64,000 nucleotides of DNA, taken from NCBI GenBank assembly GCA_036558005.1, contig DATBGO010000237.1, positions 1 to 64,000 of the forward strand. The letters are read 5' to 3'. The notes below the pieces were generated by a model that was not told where the DNA came from, ran no database searches, and was given only the letters and a program-made list of their open reading frames with translations. The translations under genes and the position numbers were made by a program. Shown piece after piece: positions 41,966-50,204 of the stretch (position 1 is its first letter; the number at the start of each line of letters is the position of its first letter). Source of the DNA: DATBGO01 sp036558005. GTDB lineage: Bacteria > Actinomycetota > Actinomycetes > Streptosporangiales > Streptosporangiaceae.

Positions 41966-43494
41966 GCAGCACGGCCCGCAAGGCGGCACCGCCCGGGCCC
42001 ACGGCGGCCGACGGTCCCGGGCCGCTGGCGGGCCGGTCCCGCCGCCGCGGCGCCGACGGCCGCCGCGGGCCAGCTGGCCCCGGCCCGCCGGACGGGCCGC
42101 TGGCCGCGGCGGCCGCCGGGTTCACCGGCGGCGACCCGGCCGGGCAGCAAGCCGGGCTGCACGCCCTGGAGCAGCTCGCGGACCAAGATCCCGCGGCCCG
42201 CCAGCAGTGCGTCGACCTGCTCTGCGCCGCGGTGCGGGCCGCGCCGCCGGACCGGCCGCCGCCCGCCGGGAGCGAGGAACAGCAGCAGGACTGGCGGGCC
42301 AGCCGGGAGCGGCGGCAGGCCGTGCTCGCGGTGCTCACCGCGCACCTGCGCGACGACGCCGCGGTGTCCTGGCGCGGCTGCGACCTGGACTTCACCGGCA
42401 TCGTCGTGGACGAGCCCGAGGCCAGCCCGGCGCCGGGCGCGGCGCTGTCGCCGGTCAGCTTCGCGGGGGTCACCTTCGACGGCGGCAAGGTCAGCTTCGC
42501 CGGGGGCCGGTTCAGCGGCGGCGAGCTGAGCTTCGCCGGGGTGACGTTCGCCGGGGGAGAGGTCAGCTTCGCGGGCGCGAGCTTCACCGGGACGCGGGTG
42601 TCGCTGCTCAGCGCGGAGTTCGGCGGCGGCGCGGTCAGCTTCGCCGGGGCCCAGTTCGGCGGCGGCAAGGTCAGCTTCACCGGCGCCGTGTTCAGCGGGG
42701 CCGACGTCGACTTCACCGACGTCACCTTCAGCGCCGGCGAGACCAGCTTCACCGGGGCCGGCTTCACCGGCGGCAAGGTCAGGTTCACCGACGCGAAGTT
42801 CGCCGGCGGGATCGTCTCGCTGGCCCGGGCGCACTTCGCCGGCACCGAGGTCAGCTTCGCCGGGGCCAGGTTCACCGGGACCAGGCTGTCGCTGGTCGGG
42901 GCGGACTTCACCGGCGGTGAGGTCAGCTTCGCCGGGGCCGAGTTCGGCGGCGGCAAGATCAGCTTCACCGCGGCCGTGTTCTCCGGCGGCATGGTCGGCT
43001 TCCTCGGCGCCAGGTTCACCGGCGGCTACACCAGCTTCCTGGCGGCGATGTTCTCCGGCAGCGAGATCGGCTTCATGGACGCCGAGTTCACCGGCGGCGA
43101 GGTCGGTTTCGTGGACGCGAAATTCTGCGGCGGCGAGGTCAGCTTCGTCGGGGCCGAGTTCACCGGCGGCGAGGTGAGCTTCACCAGCGCCGCCTTCGCC
43201 CAGGGCACGGTCAGCTTCGTGGCCGCCGAGTTCGACGGCGGCGAGGTGCGGTTCCCCTGGGCCGAGTTCGGCGGCGCCGCCGTGCGCTTCGCCAGCGCCA
43301 GCTTCAACGGCGGAACGGTGAGCTTCAGCCGGTCCCGGTTCAGCGGCGGCGAGGTGGACTTCACCAGCGCGACGTTCAGCGGCGGGTTCGTCGACCTGTC
43401 GCAGGCGCTGACCTGGGTCGTGCCGCCGCAGTTCGACCGGGTCACGCACCCGATCGGGCTGCTGCTGCCAGCCGCCGCCGGCGAGACGGCCTGA
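41962..43494 (+). CDS. Beta-solenoid protein of 26 twelve-residue repeats
   Basis: 510 residues. Residues 1-110 are Pro/Ala/Arg-rich and then helical with many Gln (EEQQQDWRASRERRQAVL); from residue 165 to 476 there are 26 uninterrupted repeats of exactly 12 residues with consensus VSFAGAxFxGGE. Phe at position 3 and 8 alternate at spacing 5 and 7. This is related in feel to pentapeptide repeats (A[DN]LXX) but not the same period. The N-terminal part resembles that of actinobacterial pentapeptide-repeat membrane-associated proteins. GTG start coupled to the deacetylase. Role unknown, perhaps a scaffold at the polymer export site. Confidence 0.85.
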   Translation: MSSTARKAAPPGPTAADGPGPLAGRSRRRGADGRRGPAGPGPPDGPLAAAAAGFTGGDPAGQQAGLHALEQLADQDPAARQQCVDLLCAAVRAAPPDRPPPAGSEEQQQDWRASRERRQAVLAVLTAHLRDDAAVSWRGCDLDFTGIVVDEPEASPAPGAALSPVSFAGVTFDGGKVSFAGGRFSGGELSFAGVTFAGGEVSFAGASFTGTRVSLLSAEFGGGAVSFAGAQFGGGKVSFTGAVFSGADVDFTDVTFSAGETSFTGAGFTGGKVRFTDAKFAGGIVSLARAHFAGTEVSFAGARFTGTRLSLVGADFTGGEVSFAGAEFGGGKISFTAAVFSGGMVGFLGARFTGGYTSFLAAMFSGSEIGFMDAEFTGGEVGFVDAKFCGGEVSFVGAEFTGGEVSFTSAAFAQGTVSFVAAEFDGGEVRFPWAEFGGAAVRFASASFNGGTVSFSRSRFSGGEVDFTSATFSGGFVDLSQALTWVVPPQFDRVTHPIGLLLPAAAGETA

Positions 43495-43517
43495 CCGGCC
43501 GGGCGGGAGGCGAGCCG

Positions 43518-45044
43518 ATGAGACGAGCAGCACGGGCCGCCGCGGCGCTGCTGGCGTGCCTGGCCGGGGTGACCCTGGCGCTGCCGGCCGGCCCGGCGCT
43601 GGCCAGCCACCACCGGGCCGGGCCGCCGCCGGCGACCGCGCGGCCTGCCCGGACCATCGTCACGTTCGCCTGGGGCGGCGGGCTGGCCTCGCAGATGGCC
43701 GCCATGCCGATCCTGCGCCGCTACGGCATGCGGGCGACCTACTTCGTGCCCTCGGGCCTGGTGTGCATGCAGGCCGCGGCCCAGTGCAAGGCGACCTCGC
43801 CGTACCTGACCATCGGCGACGTGCGGGCGCTCGCGGCGGGCGGCAACGAGATCGGCGGGCTGAGCTTGCTGCACCTGCAGCTGGCCAGCCTGCCGGCCGC
43901 CGAGGCCAAGCGGGAGATCTGCGACGACCGGGCGAACCTGCTGCGCTGGGGATTCGAGCCGGCCGACTTCGCCTACCCGTTCGCCACCGTGACCGCGCGG
44001 ATGGAGCGGCTCACCCGGCAGTGCGGGTACAACTCGGGCCTGGGCACCGGCCAGCTGCGCGGCGCCGGGCTGTGCCGGACCTGCGGGTTCGCCGAGACCA
44101 CCCCGCCCGCCGACCGGTATGACCTGCGCACCCCGATCGAGGTGAACTCGGTCGGCACCAGCTGGACCGCCGGCACCTACCAGTCCATCGTCCGCGCCGC
44201 GCAGGCGCACGGCGGCGGCTGGGTGATCTTCACCATCCACGGCGTGTGCCCGCGCACCTGCGCGCTCGGGGTGACCCCCGGCATGCTCACCCAGGTGGTC
44301 AGCTGGCTGCGCGGCCAGCAGGCGCACGGGGTCGTGGTGCGGACCATCCGCCAGGTGGTCGGCGGGCCGCTGCGGCCGGCCGTGCGCGGGCCCGCGCCGC
44401 GCCCCTTCCCGCCGCCCGGGATCGCGAACGCGCAGCTGAAGGCCCGTTCCGGCAGCGGAGCGCCCGCCTGCTTCCAGCAGGCCGTGTACGGCGGCACCGC
44501 CGCCACGTTCGGCTACGACCCGGCCGGCGGGCCGCACGGCGGGCCGGCCGAGACCGTGCGCATCACCCGGATCGGCCACGGCAACGCCAAGCTGCTGCCC
44601 GCACTCGACCTCGGCCAGTGCGCGCCGCAGGTGCGGCCGGGCCGCGGCTACCGGGCGGCGCTCTGGTACAAGTCCGACCGCCCGGTGCAGCTGGAGCTGT
44701 ACTACCGGAACGCGGCCGGCGCCTGGTCGTACTGGACCACCAGCACCACGTTCCCGGCCACGGCCGGCTGGCGGCAGGCGGCCTGGACCACCCCCAAGAC
44801 CCCGCCAGGCGCCACCGCGGTCAGCTTCGGGCTGACCGCCAGGACGGCCGCGACGATCACCACCACCGGCTACAGCCTCGCCCCGGCCAAGAGCCACGCG
44901 ATGCCGCTGCTGCTCGGCGCGCTGGCGTTCCTGCTGGTCGCGGGGGCGCTGATCGGGCGCGGGCAGTACCGGTACGTGAAGTACGCCCGGGCCGAGCAGG
45001 CCGAGCAGGAACAGCAGGAGCAGGACCGGATGCGGCTGGCCTGA
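43518..45044 (+). CDS. Secreted NodB-like protein with degenerate active site
   Basis: 508 residues. Signal peptide (residues 1-29, ending ALASHH), NodB-like barrel about 45-285, a beta-rich domain about 320-460 (possibly carbohydrate-binding), and one C-terminal membrane helix (MPLLLGALAFLLVAGALIG) with a charged tail. The catalytic motif TFDDG is replaced by TFAWGGG, and the SHxxxH motif by GLSLLHLQL, so metal binding is doubtful. FAYPF and WVIFTIHGV are preserved. It may bind rather than deacetylate a polysaccharide, or act without metal. Last gene of the plus-strand unit. Confidence 0.82.
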   Translation: MRRAARAAAALLACLAGVTLALPAGPALASHHRAGPPPATARPARTIVTFAWGGGLASQMAAMPILRRYGMRATYFVPSGLVCMQAAAQCKATSPYLTIGDVRALAAGGNEIGGLSLLHLQLASLPAAEAKREICDDRANLLRWGFEPADFAYPFATVTARMERLTRQCGYNSGLGTGQLRGAGLCRTCGFAETTPPADRYDLRTPIEVNSVGTSWTAGTYQSIVRAAQAHGGGWVIFTIHGVCPRTCALGVTPGMLTQVVSWLRGQQAHGVVVRTIRQVVGGPLRPAVRGPAPRPFPPPGIANAQLKARSGSGAPACFQQAVYGGTAATFGYDPAGGPHGGPAETVRITRIGHGNAKLLPALDLGQCAPQVRPGRGYRAALWYKSDRPVQLELYYRNAAGAWSYWTTSTTFPATAGWRQAAWTTPKTPPGATAVSFGLTARTAATITTTGYSLAPAKSHAMPLLLGALAFLLVAGALIGRGQYRYVKYARAEQAEQEQQEQDRMRLA

Positions 45045-45061
45045 GCCGCCCGCGTGCGGGC

Positions 45062-46462
45062 TCAGCCGGAGGCCTGGCGTTCTGCCTGTTTCCAGGCCGC
45101 GGCGGCCGCGGCGGGCTGCGCGGGCAGCGCCGCGCCGCGCCGGGCCCGGCGGCGGGCCGGGCTCTTCCAGACCCCGTTGGAGCTGGCCAGCCAGGCCAGC
45201 GGGATGGCCTGCAGCCCGATGAACGCGTCCAGCACCCGCATGAACGGGAAGAAGACCGCCGACAGCAGCAGCCGCGGCCGCCGTTCGGCCAGCGTCACCA
45301 GGCAGGTCATGGCGAAGTCGGGCACGCCCACGCCGTAGAGGATCCGCGGCAGCGTCACGTGCGCGGACACCGCCGCGTACACCGGGCCGAGCACCGGCAT
45401 GGTCAGCGTGGCGCTGGAGATGTGCGGCAGCATCAGCACCGCGATCAGCGGCGGCAGCGTGATGAACAGCAGGCAGGAGGTGACCAGCTCGGTCAGCGAC
45501 AGCGCCAGCATGGCGGTGAACAGGTTCAGCCTCGGCGGGTGCCGCCGCACCGTCTGCCACAGCCCGAGCGCCCAGCGCCGGGTCTGGCGGATGTAGTCAT
45601 GCAGGTTGTCGGGGTCCTGGGTGACCGCGACCGCGCCGAGGGTGAAGCCGACGTGGCCCAGCCGCCGCTGGTAGACCTCGAACGTCATGTTGAAGTCCTC
45701 GATCACCAGGCCCGGCGGGTTCATCTCCATCCGCGGCAGCACCGCGGTCCGGTAGATGCTGGCGAACCCGGGCACGATCGGGGTGGCGTTCAGGAACCTG
45801 GATGTCTGGCCGAACTTCAGCACCCGCTGGCCGACCGCGTAGATCCGCATCCGGTGCCCGGTCAGCATGTTGCCCAGCGGGGACAGCACCCGGTGGGTGT
45901 CGGTCCGCACGCAGCCGGCCACCGCGACCACCTTGGGCGAGTCGAACAGCGGCAGCGCCGCGGCGAAGTAGCCGGGCTGCACCCTGGTGTCGGCGTCCAG
46001 CAGCATCACCACCGGGAACCGTTCCACCAGCTTGAACCGCTCGACCGCCTCGGCAAGCGCCCCGGCCTTGCCGACGTTGCGCCGGGTCTTGATCGCCTTC
46101 ACCCCGGCGCCCATGGCCCGTTCCAGCGTGTCGTCGGTGGACCCGTCGGACACCACGTGGATGTTCTTGCGCGGCACCAGCTTGGTGATCGCGTCCAGGC
46201 TGTCCTCGATGACGGCGCTCTCGTTGTGCGCGGGGATCAGCACGGCCACGTCGTCCACGGTCAGGTTGACCTGCCGGGCCCGCCGCCCGGCCGGGTGGTG
46301 GCGGAGCGCGACGACGTTGCCGGCCGCCCGGGCCGGGCGGCGCGACAGCATCCGGCCCAGCGACCGCGCCGCCTGGTCAGCGAGCCGGAGCAGGCCGACC
46401 GAGCCCCAGAGGGTGAAGTTGGCGCCGAAGACCAGCAGCGCGACCCCCCACCACGGCATCAT
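45062..46462 (-). CDS. Processive family 2 glycosyltransferase (synthase)
   Basis: 466 residues. One N-terminal membrane helix, then a GT-A domain: VLIPAHNES, DGSTDDT, LLDADTR and, for processive synthesis, RQTRRWALG (QxxRW). Three to four membrane helices follow (LTELVTSCLLFITLPPLIAVLML and others). The layout is that of cellulose, hyaluronan, chitin and PNAG synthases. The start ATG overlaps the GH18 stop. Last gene of the eight-gene operon and the best candidate for the polymerase of the locus. Confidence 0.88.
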   Translation of the reverse strand: MMPWWGVALLVFGANFTLWGSVGLLRLADQAARSLGRMLSRRPARAAGNVVALRHHPAGRRARQVNLTVDDVAVLIPAHNESAVIEDSLDAITKLVPRKNIHVVSDGSTDDTLERAMGAGVKAIKTRRNVGKAGALAEAVERFKLVERFPVVMLLDADTRVQPGYFAAALPLFDSPKVVAVAGCVRTDTHRVLSPLGNMLTGHRMRIYAVGQRVLKFGQTSRFLNATPIVPGFASIYRTAVLPRMEMNPPGLVIEDFNMTFEVYQRRLGHVGFTLGAVAVTQDPDNLHDYIRQTRRWALGLWQTVRRHPPRLNLFTAMLALSLTELVTSCLLFITLPPLIAVLMLPHISSATLTMPVLGPVYAAVSAHVTLPRILYGVGVPDFAMTCLVTLAERRPRLLLSAVFFPFMRVLDAFIGLQAIPLAWLASSNGVWKSPARRRARRGAALPAQPAAAAAAWKQAERQASG

Positions 46463-47883
46463 GACGTGCTCCGGGCGGACGGCCCGGACGGCTGCGAGCC
46501 GGCCGGCAGCGCCTGCCGCAGGGCCGGCCAGGTGCCCGGGTCCGCGTTGCCGTACAGCCACAGGTACACCCCGCCGATCCCGGCCGTCCTGGCCAGCTCG
46601 AATTTCGCCCTGGAGCTGCGGGCGTCCTCGAACCAGACGGTGTGCGGCCGGCCGGCCGCGTCGGTGTAGCGGAACCACGGCGCCTGGCTGGCGGCGCTGT
46701 AGCGGACCCGGACCCCGGCCCTGCGGGCCCGCGCGGCCGCCTGCTGCCAGGTGATCCCGGTGCCCTGCCCGCCGGTCCAGTCGTAGCCGTAGGCGGGCAC
46801 GCCGAGGATGATCTTGCGGGCGGGGATCTGGGTCCTGGCGTAGGTCAGCACGGCGGTCAGCCAGCCGACCGGCGCGACCGGGCCGGGCGGCGAGGTCGCC
46901 CAGTGGTAGTCGTAACCCATCAGCCGCACCTGGTCGGCCACCCGGCCGATCGCCGCGTAGTCCTGCGCCAGGTTGCGCGGCGCGTAGCCGGCGTCGCTGG
47001 CCTTGGCGAACAGCGCGACCGAGAGGATCTTCCCGCTGGCGTGCAGCGCCGTGGCCAGGGCGGTGATGAAGCCGGTGAAGGCCTGCCGGTCGGCGGCGTG
47101 CAGGTCCTCGTAGTCGATGTCGATGCCCGCGTAGTGCTGGGCGTTCACCAGCGCGACGATGTCGGCGACGTGCCGGGCCGTCAGTGCCTGGTCATGCAGG
47201 ATGCGGCCCACCGCCGGGTAGCTGAACCCGCCCTGGGCGTCGACGTTGGCCAGCGTGGGCACCAGCGGCAGGCCGCGGGCGCGCAGCTGGCCCAGCGACG
47301 CGGACAGCGCGGCCTGGCTGATGCCCGGGTCGAGCCGGACCTGGCCGCCGGCGCTGACCCGGTAGATCCACGGGGACGCCTCGTTGACGTCGGACCGGTT
47401 CGCCAGCACGCTGCCGGTGACCTGGCCGATGCTCCAGTACGGCAGCGAGGCCACCACCACGGGAATCCTGCCGCCGGGCCGGGCCGGGGCGGCGGCTGCG
47501 GGCGGGCTGGCTGCTGCCGTCCCGGCGGGCCTGGCGCCGTTGCTGGCCCCGGCGGCGGGGCGAGCGGCAGGCCCGGCCCGGCCCGGGCCGCTGAACGCGT
47601 GCACGGTCAGGATCACCGCCACGATGCCGGCCGGGATGACCGCCAGCCAGCCGCGGCCCGGCACCCGCCGGCCGTGCTGGCCGCCTGGCCGCCGGGGCAG
47701 CAGCACCGGCTCGGCCGACGGCCCCGCGGCCGGGTCCTCGCCAGCGGGGCCGGTGCCGGGGACCAGCGTGAGCCGGGGCCGCTCGCCCCGGCCGCGCCGC
47801 CCCGGCAGCCGCCGGCCCAGCCGCCTGGTGAGCCGGCCCGGGCCGGCCAGCAGCCGGCTGAGCTTCGCGGAGTGCGCGCGCAC
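46459..47883 (-). CDS. Glycoside hydrolase family 18 protein, membrane-anchored
   Basis: 474 residues. A basic, Pro-rich cytoplasmic N-terminus of about 80 residues, one membrane helix (WLAVIPAGIVAVILTVHAF), an Ala/Pro linker, and a GH18 barrel with GIDIDYEDL (the DxDxE catalytic motif), MGYDYHWATSPPGPVAPV and GVYLWLYGNADP. It resembles spore cortex/YaaH-like and chitinase-like members. With a synthase and deacetylases nearby it may trim the amino-sugar polymer, like the hydrolase part of PgaB. GTG start; no strong ribosome site. Confidence 0.86.
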   Translation of the reverse strand: MRAHSAKLSRLLAGPGRLTRRLGRRLPGRRGRGERPRLTLVPGTGPAGEDPAAGPSAEPVLLPRRPGGQHGRRVPGRGWLAVIPAGIVAVILTVHAFSGPGRAGPAARPAAGASNGARPAGTAAASPPAAAAPARPGGRIPVVVASLPYWSIGQVTGSVLANRSDVNEASPWIYRVSAGGQVRLDPGISQAALSASLGQLRARGLPLVPTLANVDAQGGFSYPAVGRILHDQALTARHVADIVALVNAQHYAGIDIDYEDLHAADRQAFTGFITALATALHASGKILSVALFAKASDAGYAPRNLAQDYAAIGRVADQVRLMGYDYHWATSPPGPVAPVGWLTAVLTYARTQIPARKIILGVPAYGYDWTGGQGTGITWQQAAARARRAGVRVRYSAASQAPWFRYTDAAGRPHTVWFEDARSSRAKFELARTAGIGGVYLWLYGNADPGTWPALRQALPAGSQPSGPSARSTS

Positions 47884-47899
47884 GACGGTGGCCCGGCGG

Positions 47900-48886
47900 T
47901 CATGAGGCCGCGGCGGCGAGACGCTGGCTGGCCTCCTGATCATCGATGACCGACCGGATGATGTCATCGAGGTCGCGCCGCGGCGCGAACCCGGCCAGCT
48001 GCCCGGCCAGGGTGGCGTCCGGGATCCGGCGCTGCATGTCCTCATAGCCGGGGCCGTAGGCGTCCAGGTAGGGCGTGTGCGTGATGACGCTGGACGAGCC
48101 GGTCGCGGCGATGATGCGCTCGGCCAGGCTGTTGATGGTGACCGGCTGGCTGTTGCCGAGGTTGACCGCCCGGCCGTAGGCCGCCGGGGTGGCGATCAGC
48201 CGGGTGAGGGCGGGGATCACGTCCAGCACGTGGCAGAAGCAGCGGATCTGCTCGCCGGTGCCGTACACGGTCAGCGGCTCGCCGCCGAGGGCCTGCCGGG
48301 TCAGCCGCGGGATCACCATGCCGTACCGGCCGGTCTGCCGCGGCCCCACGGTGTTGAAGAACCGGATGATCACCGCGCGCAGCCCGCGCTCCCGGCCGTA
48401 GGCGTCGATCAGGCTCTCGTCGATGGCCTTGGCCTCGGCGTAGCTCCAGCGCGACTTCAGCGGGGAGCCGATCACCCGGTCGTCGTCCTCGCGCAGCCCC
48501 GGCTTGGCGTTCTTGCCGTAAATCTCGCTGGTGGACGCGGCCAGCAGGACCGCGTCGTGCCGGCAGGCCGCGTCCACCACGTTCTCGGTGCCGTGGATGT
48601 TGGTGCGTAGGCTGTCCAGCGTCCGGTCCCTGATGACGAACGAGCCGACCGCGGCGGCCAGGTGATAGACCTGGTCACGCCCGGCGGTCAGGTCATCGAC
48701 CAGGCCCTGGTCCAGGATCGAGCCCTGCACCAGGGTGAACCGGGGGTGGGCGGCCACCGCCGCCAGGTTCCCGGTCCGGCCGGTGCTCAGGTCATCGAGC
48801 CCGGTCACCTCGTTCCCCGCCGACAGCAGCGCCTCGACCAGATGCGATCCGATGAACCCGGCGGCGCCGGTTACGAAGATCTTCAC
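47900..48886 (-). CDS. NAD-dependent nucleotide-sugar epimerase/dehydratase
   Basis: 328 residues of the extended SDR type: VTGAAGFIGSHLVEAL at the N-terminus, catalytic Ser/Thr in AASTSEIYG and WSYAEAK for Tyr/Lys, plus the typical RFFNTVGPRQTGRYGMVIPR substrate loop. Closest in pattern to UDP-glucose 4-epimerase and UDP-glucuronate decarboxylase-type enzymes. It supplies a sugar donor to the locus. ATG start; GGGAAAGGTCAGC precedes. Confidence 0.9.
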   Translation of the reverse strand: MKIFVTGAAGFIGSHLVEALLSAGNEVTGLDDLSTGRTGNLAAVAAHPRFTLVQGSILDQGLVDDLTAGRDQVYHLAAAVGSFVIRDRTLDSLRTNIHGTENVVDAACRHDAVLLAASTSEIYGKNAKPGLREDDDRVIGSPLKSRWSYAEAKAIDESLIDAYGRERGLRAVIIRFFNTVGPRQTGRYGMVIPRLTRQALGGEPLTVYGTGEQIRCFCHVLDVIPALTRLIATPAAYGRAVNLGNSQPVTINSLAERIIAATGSSSVITHTPYLDAYGPGYEDMQRRIPDATLAGQLAGFAPRRDLDDIIRSVIDDQEASQRLAAAAS

Positions 48887-48901
48887 CGCTGACCTTTCCC
48901 T

Positions 48902-48944
48902 GACTGTGCTTGTCGCGACTGTGCTTGTCGCGACTGGGCTTGCT
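48902..48944. repeat. 15-base tandem repeat, 2.9 copies
   Basis: GACTGTGCTTGTCGC occurs twice exactly and a third time partly, in the 66-base gap between the GT4 and epimerase genes. It lies inside the operon mRNA; role unknown. Confidence 0.65.
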
Positions 48945-48952
48945 AACGGGTC

Positions 48953-50143
48953 TCACTGGCCCTGCCGGGCCGGCTCGGGCTCGGGCGCGGGAACGGGTGC
49001 GGGTGCGGGTGCGGGCGCGGCGCGGCGGCGGCGCGGGCGCAGTAGCGTCCGCCGCTTCGGCTGGGCGGCGAGCCGCTCGTACAGGTCGTCGATCCGCGCG
49101 GTCACCGCGCTGATGCCGTACTCCTTCTCGACCGCGGGCTCGGGCAGCCGCTCCCGCTGCCCGGCGTGCACCTCCGGCGCCAGCGCCGCCCGCAGGCCGG
49201 CCACGGTGGAGGGCACCTGCCGGGCCCGGCTCACCTCCAGGCCGGCCAGCGCCGGGCAGGTGGTGTACAGCACGGGCAGGCCGTTGGCCAGCGCCTCCAG
49301 CACCGACAGCCCGAACGTCTCCTGCGCGGAGGAGGCGACGAACAGGTCCATCGCCGACAGCATCGCCGCCACGTCGTGCCGCTCCCCGGTGAAGATCACC
49401 TGACCGGTCACCCCGCACCGGGCCGCGGCCTGCGCCAGCGCGTCCTGCTCGTCGCCCTTGCCGACGATCATCAGCTTGACGCCGTCCCCGAGCAGCGCGG
49501 CGCTGGCCTCGATGACGAGGCCGAACTGCTTGTTCGGGTCCAGGCGGCCGAGCACGCCGATCACGTACTGGCCGGCCCCGATCCCGAACTCGGCCCGGAT
49601 CCGGTCCCGCGCGCTGGCCTCGAACGCCACCCGGCCCAGGTCGACCCCGTTGGGGATGACCTCGATCCGGGAATCGCGCACCCCCCACCTGATCATCCGT
49701 TCCCTGACCGTCTCCGACACCGCGATCGTGGTGTCCGACATCCGCTCGGTGGCCAGGTACAGCGCCCGCACCCCGGCGGTCATCTCCCGGCGCTCGAGGT
49801 GGGTCTCGCCGATCGAGTGCTCGGTGGTGACGATGACCGGGGTGCCAGACAGCCAGGCGGCGGGCCGGCCGTAGACCTGCGAACGGTACAGGTGGCAGTG
49901 CACGACGTCGTAGCGGCCCGCCCGGATGACCCGGCGCAGCGCGGGCAGCGCGGACAGCTGGGTGTTGCGGGCCATCCCCAGGTCGGCGATCCGGGTCCCG
50001 TCCGCGCGGATCATGTCCGCGACCGGGCCCGGGTTGTACAGCGTCACCACGTCGCACTCGTGCCGGGTGTGCTGCAGGATCGAGCGCAGCTGCATCTCGG
50101 CGCCACCGACGCCCAGACCGGTGATGACATGCAGAACCTTCAA
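48953..50143 (-). CDS. GT4-family glycosyltransferase
   Basis: 396 residues. N-terminal HVITGLGVGGAEMQL, VVHCHLYRSQVYGR and TTEHSIGE; donor domain VIGVLGRLDPNKQFG, AQETFGLSVLEAL (EX7E). The last 30 residues are (AP)n/EP repeats, probably disordered. TTG start 5 bases after GGAAAGGATC. Part of the eight-gene operon; likely adds a sugar to the lipid-linked primer. Confidence 0.9.
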   Translation of the reverse strand: MKVLHVITGLGVGGAEMQLRSILQHTRHECDVVTLYNPGPVADMIRADGTRIADLGMARNTQLSALPALRRVIRAGRYDVVHCHLYRSQVYGRPAAWLSGTPVIVTTEHSIGETHLERREMTAGVRALYLATERMSDTTIAVSETVRERMIRWGVRDSRIEVIPNGVDLGRVAFEASARDRIRAEFGIGAGQYVIGVLGRLDPNKQFGLVIEASAALLGDGVKLMIVGKGDEQDALAQAAARCGVTGQVIFTGERHDVAAMLSAMDLFVASSAQETFGLSVLEALANGLPVLYTTCPALAGLEVSRARQVPSTVAGLRAALAPEVHAGQRERLPEPAVEKEYGISAVTARIDDLYERLAAQPKRRTLLRPRRRRAAPAPAPAPVPAPEPEPARQGQ

Positions 50144-50204
50144 CGCAGATCCTTTCCGGCAGCACCGCGCGGCAGGCTGCCCGCTCCAGTGACGGGGGAG
50201 TGCT

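Noticed and set aside
41827..43533. A 568-codon minus-strand open frame across the 12-residue-repeat gene, itself repetitive
   Set aside because: Its repetitiveness is the mirror of the plus-strand repeats; the plus frame has a proper start, coupling and Phe periodicity.
44246..46669. An 807-codon plus-strand open frame over the GT2 and deacetylase genes
   Set aside because: Arg/Ala/Gln-rich noise antisense or out of frame to well-supported genes.
48902..48944. Short repeats as a possible CRISPR array
   Set aside because: Units are directly adjacent with no spacers and only three copies.
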